Positions 8,339 through 17,869 are shown, numbered from the stretch's first letter. The stretch: 64,000 nucleotides of DNA from an uncultured Clostridia bacterium (GCA_930989535.1 CAKNLK010000009.1:19860-83859), one strand, 5' to 3'. Notes: a model not told the origin generated them from the sequence alone. Program-made: numbers and translations.

Positions 8339-9079
8339 TTACAGCAGGCCGTATTTGTTGAGCAAAGCTATCATATATGCGCTCGCTGCGCTGTCTATTA
8401 TATAGGCGGTATACATATCCGTGTCGCCGTCATAACTCCCGAAAATGTAAAGATTGCCGCCCGCAACCAGCCATTCGTTCTGTATGGTCGTAAAAAAGCC
8501 GTCCTTGCTCACGCGGTAAAAAACAGGCTGAACAGGCAGTACTTCCGCACACGGTATAGAAATTTCGATGTCGGAAAAATCTTTTTTGCCGGTCAACAGC
8601 CCTTTCCCCGCATTTTCCTGAATGCGCGCGTTCAGCGAAATCGCCTTTTCGAGCAGGGCTGTATCTGCACCGTTTAATTTGATCCGTTCATCCTTGTGGC
8701 TGTCGCCGTACAGCCCCATAGAATAATCGAAGTTTCCGGTGTCGGCGTAATAGGCGCCGATCTCTTCCGATTCGCTCTCTTTGCAGTAGATCGTCGGGTT
8801 CCAATACAGCGCCTCCTTGTTCTGCGCGCAGTAGAGGGAGAAGGGCGCGCCCATAACCTCCCACCAAAGGCGGTACTCCGTTTCAAAGGCGGGCGGGTCG
8901 TCTTCGCCGAACGCGATGCCGTCGGGCCACAAATTTTCGTAAAATCCGCTTACATACGCTTCCCCGCCGATCTCGATGCGTTCGGGATCTCGGTATGCAG
9001 GCAGGAATGCGCAGGCAGATAAGACGGCGGCGATCGCGGTTATCGCGGCCGCAGTCAATATTCGTCGGATCGCTCTCAT
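8339..9079 (-). CDS. Lipoprotein of unknown function
   Basis: 246 residues with a signal peptide and a lipobox LSAC near residue 20-23, so it should be lipid-anchored on the outside of the membrane. I recognise no domain; the mature part is acidic and aromatic-rich. AAGGAGA precedes the ATG and lies at the end of the upstream methyltransferase gene, so the two are cotranscribed. Confidence 0.75.
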   Translation of the reverse strand: MRAIRRILTAAAITAIAAVLSACAFLPAYRDPERIEIGGEAYVSGFYENLWPDGIAFGEDDPPAFETEYRLWWEVMGAPFSLYCAQNKEALYWNPTIYCKESESEEIGAYYADTGNFDYSMGLYGDSHKDERIKLNGADTALLEKAISLNARIQENAGKGLLTGKKDFSDIEISIPCAEVLPVQPVFYRVSKDGFFTTIQNEWLVAGGNLYIFGSYDGDTDMYTAYIIDSAASAYMIALLNKYGLL

Positions 9080-9083
9080 AAAC

Positions 9084-9956
9084 TCAAATCTCCTTTCCGC
9101 CCGGTTTCAGCCCCTGCGGCAGGAATTTGTTCTTTTTCACCGCCTCGTAGGCGAGCACCGTCGCCGCGACGCCCACGTTCAGCGAATCGCAGCTGCCCTG
9201 CATGGGGATGGCGATCATCTCGTATTCGCCGCCGTACCACTCCCGCGAGATGCCGTAGCGCTCGCTCCCCATCACGAGCGCCGTCTTTTTGCCGAACGGC
9301 TCGTCGTAATAGTACAGCTTCGCGCGGGTGTCCGCTAGGTACACGGTCACATTGTTTTCAGAGAGCCACGCGCGGCAGGCTTCCACCGTTTCGAACTCGA
9401 AGAAGGGGACGGACAGCACCGCGCCCTGGCTGCCTTTGATGAGCTTGGGGTGCGTCAGCCGCGCCTTGCGGTTGCACAAAAACACCGCGTCCACGCCCGC
9501 GCCGTCCGCCATGCGCATCATCGTGCCCACGTTGCCGGGTATCTCCACGCCGTCCAAAATCAAAATGACGGCGTCGTCTGCAGGGCGGAAATCGGCGATG
9601 TCGTGCCTGGGCAGCTGCGCGAGGGCAAAGAGGCCGTCGGGGCGGTCGCGCTCGGAAATTTTTTCGAACGTCTTTGCCGAAACGGTGTACAGCTCGTTCG
9701 CGCGCGCGGCGATTTTTTCGGCGAGGTTTGCCGCCTCGGGCGTGCGGATATGCTCGGGGCAGAGGATGAGGCTGTCCACGGGTGTGCCGAATTTTTCGCA
9801 CATACCCAAAAGCCAGATGCCCTCCGCCGCAAATAATTTGTGCGGGTTGGGCTTGGAATTGGAGATGACGCCCTTGATTTGTTTTATCTTCGGGTTCTGT
9901 TCCCCGATTGCCTGAAAATCGAATTTTCCGATGACTTCTGCAATGGTTTCGCTCAT
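9084..9956 (-). CDS. TrmH/SpoU-family RNA 2'-O-methyltransferase
   Basis: 290 residues. An N-terminal substrate-binding part (about 20-110) precedes the SPOUT knot with its three motifs: NVGTMMRMADG, VMGSERYGIS and IPMQGSCDSLNVGVAATVLAYEA. These bind S-adenosylmethionine and mark ribose methylation of rRNA or tRNA; the exact site is not predictable. The start at 9956 is the first Met of the conserved region; an in-frame extension to 10184 runs into the promoter region of the divergent gene. No strong ribosome site is visible. Confidence 0.88.
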   Translation of the reverse strand: MSETIAEVIGKFDFQAIGEQNPKIKQIKGVISNSKPNPHKLFAAEGIWLLGMCEKFGTPVDSLILCPEHIRTPEAANLAEKIAARANELYTVSAKTFEKISERDRPDGLFALAQLPRHDIADFRPADDAVILILDGVEIPGNVGTMMRMADGAGVDAVFLCNRKARLTHPKLIKGSQGAVLSVPFFEFETVEACRAWLSENNVTVYLADTRAKLYYYDEPFGKKTALVMGSERYGISREWYGGEYEMIAIPMQGSCDSLNVGVAATVLAYEAVKKNKFLPQGLKPGGKEI

Positions 9957-10104
9957 AGGAAAACAGTAGCATTTTTCCGCGCTTTTGTCAATTGTTTTTG
10001 CACCCGCGCGGGCGTGCGCGCGGAAACGGAAAAATCGCAAAAACTTTTTCTTCCGCATACGATGGTATCGAATCATTCGAATCTCATACCTCGGAAGGAA
10101 ATAT

Positions 10105-11286
10105 ATGGACAAAAGAAATTCGAACCGCACGTTCCGCGCCTGCGTCGCAGGGATTGCGAACCAGGCGGTCGTCGTCAACGCCACGGCGCTCCTGTTCGCG
10201 CCCTTTATGCGCCTGTACGGGTTTACATATGTTCAGCTGGGGCTGTTGACGGCGGCGGGGTTTTTCGCGCAGATGGCGGCGGATATCTCCCTCGTCTTTC
10301 TCGTCGACAGAATCTCCCGCAAAAAGCTCGCGCTGTTCGCGGCGGTGCTCTCCGCCGCGGGGCTTCTCTTTTACGGCTGTACGCCGTGGTTGTTTTCGGC
10401 GGAAAATATTTACGGCGGAATCCTGGCGGCGACCGCCGTATTCGCCTTTGCGGGCGGCATGCTGGAAATTGTGCTCACGGGCGTGGCGGATTCCCTGCCG
10501 CAGGCGGAGGGGCGCGGGGGAATCTGCCTTTTGCACACCGCCTACGCATGGGCGCAGGTGGCGCTCGCCCTCGCATTGCTGGCTTTTGTTTGGGGATTCG
10601 GCGCGGAGCGCTGGAATACCGCCGTTCTCGTTTTGGCGCTCGTGCCGCTCTCCGCACTCCTTTTGCTTGCGCGCGCGCAGTTTCCGCCGCGGCAGGCGCG
10701 CGCCCCCGCGAAGGCGAGCTTCAAGCCCTTTTACCTGTTCGCGGTGCTCGCCGTGTTCTTCGGCTACGGCACCGAAGTCGTCATGAACCAATGGATATCC
10801 TCCTTTGCCGCAGAGATAGGGGGAGAGGCGGGCGGCATGCTCGGCTGCGCCGCCTTCGCCGCCTGCCTGGGTGTGGGCGGGGCGGTGTACGTGTTTGCGG
10901 AGCGCCGGCGCGGGAAAATTCCGCTCTTTTTGCTGTGCGCTTCCGCATTGCTGGCGGCGGCCGCGTATATCCTCGCCGCCCTCGTTCCCTCCGATTGGAT
11001 AGCGCTCGCCTTTGCCGCGCTGTGCGGCGTGTTCGCGGGCATGCTTTCGCCGGGCGCCATGTCCGCCGCGAGCGACTTTCTGCCGCGTTCGGGCGGGTGG
11101 ATGCTCGCCTCGCTCGCGGTCGCGCAGGATATCGGCGCGGCGGCGCTCCCGTCGGCGGCGGGCGCGCTGTCGCAGGGCTCGTCCGTCCGTTCCGCCTTTT
11201 TCACGATGTCGGCGGCGCCGCTCTTTGCCGCGGCGGCGCTGTTCGCGATGGCAAAACTCCGCGGAAGTGGGGGAAAAGGGAAATAA
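10105..11286 (+). CDS. MFS transporter
   Basis: 393 residues, about twelve hydrophobic helices, with a cytoplasmic loop DRISRKKL after helix 2 that resembles the MFS motif A. Ala, Leu and Gly rich. The start at 10105 is supported by GGAAGGAA about six bases upstream. No partner gene indicates a substrate; it is transcribed alone and divergently from the SpoU methyltransferase. Confidence 0.85.
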   Translation: MDKRNSNRTFRACVAGIANQAVVVNATALLFAPFMRLYGFTYVQLGLLTAAGFFAQMAADISLVFLVDRISRKKLALFAAVLSAAGLLFYGCTPWLFSAENIYGGILAATAVFAFAGGMLEIVLTGVADSLPQAEGRGGICLLHTAYAWAQVALALALLAFVWGFGAERWNTAVLVLALVPLSALLLLARAQFPPRQARAPAKASFKPFYLFAVLAVFFGYGTEVVMNQWISSFAAEIGGEAGGMLGCAAFAACLGVGGAVYVFAERRRGKIPLFLLCASALLAAAAYILAALVPSDWIALAFAALCGVFAGMLSPGAMSAASDFLPRSGGWMLASLAVAQDIGAAALPSAAGALSQGSSVRSAFFTMSAAPLFAAAALFAMAKLRGSGGKGK

Positions 11287-11351
11287 ATGAAGAATCTGTA
11301 AAATTTTTTTGCGGATACCCCGTTTTGGTGGAATACATTTGCTCTTTATGG

Positions 11352-11357
11352 TATAAT
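11352..11357 (+). promoter_or_regulatory. Extended -10 promoter of the envelope gene pair
   Basis: TGGTATAAT (extended -10) at 11349-11357, 51 bases before the start codon. No good -35 box is present. Confidence 0.5.
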
Positions 11358-11407
11358 AATTAACGATAGCAATTTTTTCTGCGGCGGAAAAGACCGCATG
11401 GTGATTT

Positions 11408-12841
11408 ATGAAAGAGCAAAACAGGCCCGAAAGCGCTGCGCAGGCAGCCGAATCCGAACCGAAAGCTGCCCTTCCCGAAAGCGAGGCAGACGCTCCGATG
11501 GCGGAAAATCCCGCGCCGGAGCCCTCTGCTCCCGAACCGGGCGTTTCCGTCGGGGCAAAAGGCGCGCCCGGAGCCGAAGCTCCGCCCGCCGCGTGGGGAG
11601 CGGAAGATTCAGCGGTACCGAAAGTTGCGGCGGAAGTTCTCTCCGCGGGCATTTCCGCGCAAAAGGAGGCGCAGGTATCTCCGGCCGGGGAGGCTGCGGC
11701 GGAAGACGGGCAGGCTTCCGACAGAAAAAAACAGAGCCGTAAAAACCTGATCGCCTTTCTCGTATCGGCGGTAATCATCGGCTGCGTGGTGTTCGCGCTG
11801 ATTCAGCTGAGCAATACGCTGCAGCAGGGAGACTCCGCTACCTTTGCGGAACTGCTCGAGGGAATGAATTGGTGGTATATCCTCATCGTGGCAGGGCTTG
11901 CCCTCCTCATGTTCGCCACCGATTCGCTCAAGTACGTCGTTTTGACGCGCTGTTACGGCAACAAACTGAAAATTTCCAAGTGCATGAAGGTCGCCTTAAT
12001 CGGGAAATATTACGACAATATCACCCCGACCGCTTCGGGCGGCCAGCCGATGCAGATTTATTATTTCTACCGGAACGGAATTTCGGGCGCGCAGGGTTCG
12101 TCGATTACCTTCATGAAGTACGGCGTGCAGATGCTCGCGGTCGGCATCGTCTGCGTGTTGCTTTTGGCGTGCGGCGTCGGAACGCTGCAGGGCATGTTGG
12201 AAAACGAGGCGATGCACAATACAATCCTCATCTGCGGATGGATTGGCTTCGGCATCAACGCCATTATTCCGTTTTTCGTCGCCTTTGTGGTGTTCTGTCC
12301 CCGCGCGGTGTCCTGGGTTATCAACTTGTTCGTCAAGCTGCTGCACAAGATCAAGATTGTCAAACATGCGGATAAAATCGAGGGGAAAATCCGCGCCTGG
12401 CTCGACCGTTTTGCGGAATTTTCGCAGTTCATCGTCAAACATCCGAAGGTGTTTTTCCAGCTCCTGCTGCTCTGCTTTTTCGAGCCGGTTTTGCAGTATC
12501 TGATACCGTATTTCCTGCTCGTGGCGATGATTGGCCCGGAAGTGATGGGTATGCACGGCTGGGAACTTTTATTCACGGTCGCCGTCCTCGCCTGCTATGC
12601 GACGAATGCGGCGGTGTTTATCCCCACGCCCGGCAACTCGGGCGCAATCGAAACGGTGTTCATGCTCGCCTTTACCGCCGTCGCCAGTTCGGTGCTCTTC
12701 TGGTACGTGCTCGTGTGGCGCTTCGTGCTGTATTACGTCTACATCGTGCTCGGTATCGGCATGAATATCTTCGACGTCGGCATCAAATTCCGCGATTCCC
12801 GCCGCGCGCGCCGCGCCGTTTCCGAAAAGAACCGGTCTTGA
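11408..12841 (+). CDS. Flippase-like membrane protein (LPG synthase transmembrane family)
   Basis: 477 residues. The first ~110 are a Pro/Ala/Glu-rich, presumably disordered cytoplasmic tail that ends in a basic KKQSRKN stretch. About eight to nine helices follow. The motif GKYYDNITPTASGGQPMQIYYFYRNGI is characteristic of the UPF0104 / lysylphosphatidylglycerol-synthase transmembrane family, where this module flips or transfers lipids. No aminoacyl-transferase domain is attached, so a lipid flippase role is inferred. It is followed 37 bases later by a PlsC-like acyltransferase, which supports a membrane-lipid function. Confidence 0.82.
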   Translation: MKEQNRPESAAQAAESEPKAALPESEADAPMAENPAPEPSAPEPGVSVGAKGAPGAEAPPAAWGAEDSAVPKVAAEVLSAGISAQKEAQVSPAGEAAAEDGQASDRKKQSRKNLIAFLVSAVIIGCVVFALIQLSNTLQQGDSATFAELLEGMNWWYILIVAGLALLMFATDSLKYVVLTRCYGNKLKISKCMKVALIGKYYDNITPTASGGQPMQIYYFYRNGISGAQGSSITFMKYGVQMLAVGIVCVLLLACGVGTLQGMLENEAMHNTILICGWIGFGINAIIPFFVAFVVFCPRAVSWVINLFVKLLHKIKIVKHADKIEGKIRAWLDRFAEFSQFIVKHPKVFFQLLLLCFFEPVLQYLIPYFLLVAMIGPEVMGMHGWELLFTVAVLACYATNAAVFIPTPGNSGAIETVFMLAFTAVASSVLFWYVLVWRFVLYYVYIVLGIGMNIFDVGIKFRDSRRARRAVSEKNRS

Positions 12842-12878
12842 CGGGGTTTTCAACGAGAGAAAAAAGTGAGGGGAACGT

Positions 12879-13712
12879 ATGAAACCCAAAAAGATTATCT
12901 ATTACCGCGACGATTCCGACGACATGACCTTCTTCGAATCGCTCAAGACGGTCACGGTGGACAAAAATTACGATTACGAGCGCAAGGGGGCGTGGAATTG
13001 GTTTCTGCGCAATATCCTCATTCGCGGGCTGGTCGTCCCGTTTGCGTTCGTATTCCGTCGCTTTTTTATCCGCACCCGGTACGTCAACCGCAAAGTCCTT
13101 CGCAAGCACAAGGGCGGCTGTTTCATCTACAGCAACCATACGGAGGTAATCCCCGAAGCGTTCCGCGCGGTGTCGGCGGCGTTTCCGCATTATACGCACA
13201 TCATCGTGCACCCGAACAACGTTTCCGTCCCGCACATGCAGGGGGTGATGATGGCGGGCGGCTGCCTGCCGTTGCCCAATAAGCCCGACGGCATGCGCAA
13301 TTTCCTGCACGCGGTGGAGCGCTGCTGCAGCAAAGGCCCCGTGGTCATCTTTCCCGAGCGGGTAATTTGGCCCTATTATACGAAAATTCGCCGCTTTTCC
13401 GATGCGAATTTCCATTACCCCGTCAAATTTGACAAGCCCGTCTTCACCATGACGGTCACCTATCACAAGGGGAAGCTGTTCGACAAGCCGTATAAGATTG
13501 CCTACATCGACGGGCCGTTCTATCCGGACAAGGAATTGCCGCCGCGCGAACGGCAGAAAAAATTGTGCGATACCGCCTATCAGACCATGTGCGAGCGCGC
13601 AAAGCTGAATACGTATTCGTATTATGAATACGTGCAGAGGGACGACGCGCCCGAATACCGCGCAAAGCTCGCGGAGGAAGAGGCGGCGCAAAAGGCGAAA
13701 AAGGAAAAATAA
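12879..13712 (+). CDS. PlsC-like glycerophospholipid acyltransferase family protein
   Basis: 277 residues. SNHTEVIPEAFR corresponds to the catalytic HxxxxD block of 1-acylglycerol-3-phosphate acyltransferases but is not a perfect match: the acid is Glu and offset. VVIFPERVIWPYY corresponds to the FPEG block. An N-terminal amphipathic or membrane segment lies at about 45-65. It may acylate a lysophospholipid or another lipid, probably in the same pathway as the flippase-like protein upstream. The start is preceded by GAGGGGAA. Confidence 0.78.
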   Translation: MKPKKIIYYRDDSDDMTFFESLKTVTVDKNYDYERKGAWNWFLRNILIRGLVVPFAFVFRRFFIRTRYVNRKVLRKHKGGCFIYSNHTEVIPEAFRAVSAAFPHYTHIIVHPNNVSVPHMQGVMMAGGCLPLPNKPDGMRNFLHAVERCCSKGPVVIFPERVIWPYYTKIRRFSDANFHYPVKFDKPVFTMTVTYHKGKLFDKPYKIAYIDGPFYPDKELPPRERQKKLCDTAYQTMCERAKLNTYSYYEYVQRDDAPEYRAKLAEEEAAQKAKKEK

Positions 13713-13714
13713 GA

Positions 13715-13741
13715 GAGGGGCAAGCGGAATGCTTGCCCCTC
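13715..13741. terminator. Hairpin between the acyltransferase and the GT8 gene
   Basis: GAGGGGCAAGC pairs with GCTTGCCCCTC around GGAAT; the tail is only CTTCGG. Position between convergent genes suggests a shared terminator. Confidence 0.6.
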
Positions 13742-13768
13742 TTCGGTTCCTGTCGGCAAAGGACGCCC

Positions 13769-14602
13769 TTATCGGTTCAAATCGTATTTTTCGGCTATTT
13801 CGTCGAATTGTTTGTAAATATCGTCGAAGTCGTGGATTTTGAGCTTTTTATGTACCTTGTCGCGCTGCCACTGCTTGATGTTATAGGTATGGAAGAAGGG
13901 CAGAAAGCGCACGTCGCGGCAGAAGTGCTTGATGACCGTCTCCTCGGAAATTTTGGATTGCTCGTTGAATTTTTTCGGCAAAAGCAGCTTCTTTTCGGCG
14001 CACTTGTTCAGCGCCGATTGGTCGGGCGTGAACATGCGGCGGGAAGCCACGAAGTCGCGCACCCGCTCAAACAGCCTGTTCGAGCGTATCAGGGGCATAT
14101 TCAAAAGGAGCACCCCCGAATTGCAGTAGCGCTTGTTGACGAAAAATTTGCCGAGACGGTCGGGTACGCCCGCAAATACGCAGCCGCCGAGGTCGGTGTC
14201 GTACAGCGCGGATACGTCTTGCAGGCACATCGTGTCGATGTCGAGGTAGAGCAATTTGTCGGGGATTCCGTCCAGCTCGTTTAAATACAGCCGCAGCGTG
14301 GCGTAGGGGGTGTAGTAATTGTTCTTGTTTTTGCCCCCGGCGAGCGAGCGCTTGTACGCTTCGCCCACGTCGATGAGCACGGCGCCGCTTTCGCCGTTTT
14401 TTTCGCGCAAAACGGCGTTTAAAATTTCCATTTGCCCCTCGCTGAAGGGGAGATAATTTTCGTCCTGCTCATGCAAGTCCATAGACAGGACGTACAGCCG
14501 CACCGGGCGGTCGGTGTGTTTGATAACCGACAAAGCGGAGAGCAGCAGCCCGGGGAAAACCCGCCTGTTGCCGCCGTAACAGATGTGAATCGCGTCGTTC
14601 AT
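13769..14602 (-). CDS. Glycosyltransferase family 8 protein
   Basis: 277 residues with a GT-A fold. IHICYGGNRRVFPGLLLSALS is the nucleotide-sugar-binding start, YLDIDTM holds the DxD metal-binding motif, and CNSGVLLLNM is the conserved acceptor-side motif of GT8. Members transfer glucose or galactose from UDP-sugars to lipopolysaccharide-type or wall glycans. Here it lies convergent to the lipid genes, so a cell-envelope glycan is likely. Confidence 0.85.
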   Translation of the reverse strand: MNDAIHICYGGNRRVFPGLLLSALSVIKHTDRPVRLYVLSMDLHEQDENYLPFSEGQMEILNAVLREKNGESGAVLIDVGEAYKRSLAGGKNKNNYYTPYATLRLYLNELDGIPDKLLYLDIDTMCLQDVSALYDTDLGGCVFAGVPDRLGKFFVNKRYCNSGVLLLNMPLIRSNRLFERVRDFVASRRMFTPDQSALNKCAEKKLLLPKKFNEQSKISEETVIKHFCRDVRFLPFFHTYNIKQWQRDKVHKKLKIHDFDDIYKQFDEIAEKYDLNR

Positions 14603-14746
14603 GTCTCTCTCGCAAAGGTGTTAATTGTTTCTATTGTATCATATTTAAAGAGGTATGGCAAGGGGAAATGTGTGAAAGCTTTCTGTAAAATCGGGTAAAT
14701 CGGCTCAAATATCTTTACCGGCCGTGCGTTTTGCGCGCGGGTGTGG

Positions 14747-14752
14747 TATAAT
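14747..14752 (+). promoter_or_regulatory. Extended -10 promoter of the arsR-type/nitroreductase pair
   Basis: TGGTATAAT at 14744-14752, 30 bases before the regulator start. No clear -35 box. Confidence 0.5.
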
Positions 14753-14781
14753 GGAAAGCAAGAACAAAACGGAGGGGCGGT

Positions 14782-15168
14782 ATGGAAGAGTGCGAAGAGT
14801 GCATCAACAGCAAGCGCGCGATAGCGGAGGGCTTTTCGGCATGCCGGGAAGCGATTTCCGCGCTCGGCAACGAGGCGCGCGGCCGCATCGTTCTCGCGCT
14901 GCTCGAGGGGCCGGAACGGGGCATGCGGCTGTGCGAATTGGTAGATGTTACGCACATGTCCCGCCCGTCGGTGCTGCGGCATTTGTCCGTTCTGCGCCGC
15001 GCGGCGCTCGTATCCTCGCGCAAGTCGTGTACGGCCGTATTCTATTATATGGACGCGAACGTGCCGCTTTGGGAGGAACTGGCGGACTTTTTCTCCGCCG
15101 TGTGCGATACGGTAAAGCTCGCCGCCGACCAGGGGTATCCCGCACCGCCGGAAGAAGAGGAGGATTGA
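14782..15168 (+). CDS. ArsR-family winged-helix regulator
   Basis: 128 residues. ISALGNEARGRIVLALLEG and SRPSVLRHLSVLRRAALVSSRKSCTAVFYYM form the winged helix-turn-helix and wing of the HTH_5/ArsR family. Cysteines at 4 and 7 and one in the RLCEL helix could bind metal or sense thiol chemistry, though the classical ELCVCDL box is not kept. It is followed five bases later by a nitroreductase-like gene, which it probably controls. Confidence 0.85.
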   Translation: MEECEECINSKRAIAEGFSACREAISALGNEARGRIVLALLEGPERGMRLCELVDVTHMSRPSVLRHLSVLRRAALVSSRKSCTAVFYYMDANVPLWEELADFFSAVCDTVKLAADQGYPAPPEEEED

Positions 15169-15173
15169 CAGAG

Positions 15174-15842
15174 ATGACTATGGAGGCGATGCGGGCGCGC
15201 CATTCGGTGCGCGCCTATACGGACAGGGCAATCGAGCCCGAAATCCGGGAGAAATTGGAGGCGGAGCTCGCTGCGTGCAACAGCGCGGGCGGCCTGAATA
15301 TGCGGCTTGTTTTCGACGAGCCGAAGGCGTTCTCTTCCTTTATGGCGAAGTACGGCAAGTTTTCGGGCGTGCGCAACTACGTGGCAATCGTCGGCAAAAA
15401 GGCGGATGATTTGAGCGAGCGTGCGGGGTATTGGGGCGAAAAATTCGTCCTGTACGCGCAGGCGCTCGGACTCAACTCCTGCTGGGTTGCGCTCACTTTC
15501 GGCAAGGGCGCGGCGAAAAAGGTTTCGCCCCTCGGCAAAGGGGAAAAATTCGTCTGCGCCGTCGCGCTCGGGTACGGGCAGACGCAGGGCGTGCCGCACA
15601 AGAGCAGGCCGCTTTCCGAAGTGACGGAGGCGAAGGACGCGCCCGATTGGTTTTTGCGGGGCGCGGAGGCGGCTCTGCTTGCGCCTACGGCAGTCAACCA
15701 GCAAAAATTCCGCTTTACCCTCGTCGGCGAGCGGAAGGTACGCGCCGAGCGCACGGGCGGCTTTTACAGCGATATCGACCTCGGCATCGTAAAATACCAC
15801 TTCGAGCAGGGCGCGGGCAAGGAAAATTTCGAATGGGAATGA
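15174..15842 (+). CDS. Nitroreductase-family flavoprotein
   Basis: 222 residues. RHSVRAYTDRAIEPE is the typical N-terminal FMN-binding start of the nitroreductase fold; GLNSCWVALTFG and APTAVNQQKFRF are the inner and C-terminal flavin contacts. Expected to reduce a quinone, nitro or other electrophile with NAD(P)H. The start at 15174 follows AGGAGG by ten bases, and the gene is cotranscribed with the ArsR-type regulator. Confidence 0.85.
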   Translation: MTMEAMRARHSVRAYTDRAIEPEIREKLEAELAACNSAGGLNMRLVFDEPKAFSSFMAKYGKFSGVRNYVAIVGKKADDLSERAGYWGEKFVLYAQALGLNSCWVALTFGKGAAKKVSPLGKGEKFVCAVALGYGQTQGVPHKSRPLSEVTEAKDAPDWFLRGAEAALLAPTAVNQQKFRFTLVGERKVRAERTGGFYSDIDLGIVKYHFEQGAGKENFEWE

Positions 15843-15856
15843 GCCGCGCGGCGATA

Positions 15857-15891
15857 AAAAATCGGAACGGATTTGTACCGTTCCGATTTTT
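15857..15891. terminator. Bidirectional terminator
   Basis: AAAAATCGGAACGG pairs with CCGTTCCGATTTTT around a 7-base loop, with A- and T-runs serving both strands between convergent genes. Confidence 0.85.
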
Positions 15892-15900
15892 TCTTTGGGG

Positions 15901-17586
15901 TTATTTTTCCAGCTCGGCGTGCCGGTTCGGGTCGGCGAGAACCGTCTTGAAATCGGTGTACACCACGAACCCCGCCTTCGCTTTGGGCGGCTTTTTCACG
16001 AAGCGGCGCTCGCAGTAGTCGACGGGGATTTTATTGCCCGCCTGCCCGTCGGAAAAATGCGCGCAGATTTCCGCCGCCGCCAGCAGTACGGAATCGGGCA
16101 CTTTTCTGCCCTCCGTGCGGATGAGTACGTGCGCGCTGTGGTATTTTTGCGTGTGCAGCCATACGTCGTTTGCTGCCGCCTCGCGCAGAAGGCGGTCGTT
16201 CTGCACGTTGTTCCGCCCCGCAAAGATGGTAAATCCGTCCTTTTCGAAGGCGCGGAAGGGTATCGCTGCCGCGCTTTTCTGCTTTTTTTTCAGCGGCGGC
16301 ATCAGTCCCGCCGCGCGCAGTTCCTCCTCCGCCTCCGCCAAATCGAGCAGGTTTTCGGCGCGGGAGAGGGAAAAGAGCATGCTGTTCGTATAGTCGAGGT
16401 CGGAAAGCGCCTCTTCTTTCTGCGGCGCGACGGCCGCCAGCGTGCGCTTTTGCTTGTTGTATTTTTTATAATATTTCTGCGCGTTCTGCGCCGGGGCAAG
16501 GGTTTTATCCAGCGGTATCTTTACCGTTTTCGCCTCCTCGTCGTAGTAGTTTACGAGTTCGCAGCCGTCCATGCCCTTGCGCAGCTGATAGATGTTCGCC
16601 GTAATGAGCTCGCCGAATATGCGGTTTTTTTCCATATCCGCGCAGTCGCGCTCCCGCTCGAGGAGCAGGGAGAGCTTCTTTTCTTCCTTTTTGCGGCGGG
16701 AGAGGAGCAGCCCCTCCAGTTTGCGCTTCTTTTCGGAAAAATCGCGCTTGGTTTCCCGCTCGGTGTAATATCTGTCCTGCGCTTCGTTTACGCTTTCGCA
16801 GCGTTCGCCGCGGGGGAGGCGGACAAAAAAGTCCTTCGCCTCGCCGTTCGCGCGCAGGACGGCGGGCGCCGTTTGCTCCGAAAAAATGAAATCGTATACG
16901 CTTTTTGCGGCCGCGGCGGCATTGTCGCCGAACGGCTCGCTCCGCCCCCGGAACACTTCCTCGGCGATTTGGCGGCAGGTGGGCAGAGCCAGCCCCGAGA
17001 GGTTGGAAAAGAGGAATTCCGCCAAATCGCCGCCGCCGAACGCCTGCATGCGCGCCTGCAGCGCCGCGGTGTCGGCGGGGTTCGCCTTATCCTGCGGCTC
17101 GGGCGGGGAGTAGGGCACGCCCGGGAACAGCACCCGCTTAAAATTTTCCTGCAGGGAGGAGACTTTCAGCGCCCCCGAAATCACGCCGCTTTCGGTGAGC
17201 ACGAGGTTGGAGTACTTGCCCATGATTTCCGCGTACAGCACGCGCTCGGCGCGGGTAAATTCCCCCGCGCAGTCGAAGGTGAAGGCGAGGATTCGCTCAA
17301 ACCCTTCCTGCCGCACCGAAAGGAGAGTCGCGCCCGTGAGGTGCTTGCGCAAAAGCATGCAAAAGTTGGGCGCAACGTCGGGAGCGGTGCGGGGCAAATC
17401 GGAGACGCACGCCCGCGCGAACGACGCGTTGGTGTTGAGCATGAGCTTGCGCGTCTTTCCGCCCGCGTAGAGCAATAAATCCACCTCGTCGCGCGAGGGT
17501 TGAATGATTTTATTCACTTTTCCGCCCGAGAGCATGGCGTTGAGTTCGCGTGCGATGTGGCGCAGCGTAAATGCGTCTTGCGGCAT
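15901..17586 (-). CDS. rqcH: RqcH (NFACT / Rqc2 homologue), ribosome quality control
   Basis: 561 residues. The NFACT-N domain begins MPQDAFTLRHIARELNAML and includes GGKVNKIIQPSRDEV; a helical coiled-coil middle (about 270-430) is rich in Arg, Lys and Glu; and an NFACT-R domain near 455-540 carries NDVWLHTQKYHSAHVLI. The protein binds stalled 50S subunits and adds C-terminal alanine tails. Older annotations call it fibronectin-binding protein. The start at 17586 is chosen because the family begins at this Met; the upstream extension reads through the promoter. Confidence 0.92.
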   Translation of the reverse strand: MPQDAFTLRHIARELNAMLSGGKVNKIIQPSRDEVDLLLYAGGKTRKLMLNTNASFARACVSDLPRTAPDVAPNFCMLLRKHLTGATLLSVRQEGFERILAFTFDCAGEFTRAERVLYAEIMGKYSNLVLTESGVISGALKVSSLQENFKRVLFPGVPYSPPEPQDKANPADTAALQARMQAFGGGDLAEFLFSNLSGLALPTCRQIAEEVFRGRSEPFGDNAAAAAKSVYDFIFSEQTAPAVLRANGEAKDFFVRLPRGERCESVNEAQDRYYTERETKRDFSEKKRKLEGLLLSRRKKEEKKLSLLLERERDCADMEKNRIFGELITANIYQLRKGMDGCELVNYYDEEAKTVKIPLDKTLAPAQNAQKYYKKYNKQKRTLAAVAPQKEEALSDLDYTNSMLFSLSRAENLLDLAEAEEELRAAGLMPPLKKKQKSAAAIPFRAFEKDGFTIFAGRNNVQNDRLLREAAANDVWLHTQKYHSAHVLIRTEGRKVPDSVLLAAAEICAHFSDGQAGNKIPVDYCERRFVKKPPKAKAGFVVYTDFKTVLADPNRHAELEK

Positions 17587-17614
17587 ACTTTTATCCGTCC
17601 GAATGTTTTTATTT

Positions 17615-17643
17615 ATTATACCGCAAATTGCCCGAAAAAGCAA
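17615..17643 (-). promoter_or_regulatory. Promoter of rqcH
   Basis: On the minus strand TTGCTT (17638-17643), 17-base spacer, TATAAT (17615-17620), about 29 bases before the start codon. Confidence 0.7.
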
Positions 17644-17869
17644 AGCCTTGTGCGTACGCATTTTTTACAACTTTATTACATGGCCGTGAAAATTGCGCAA
17701 ATGGTTTGTCTTCGATTTGCTGTATAATAAAGGGGTGTCCGCGAAAATTAGCATATTTCCCGATAAGACGGCGGCGCTCTTCGTCGCCTTTGTTGCTGGT
17801 TCGTGTTTCGCCGCCCGCAGCGGAAGGCCGCGCGGGATAAAAAGCCCCTCCGCTCCGTACAATATCTGT

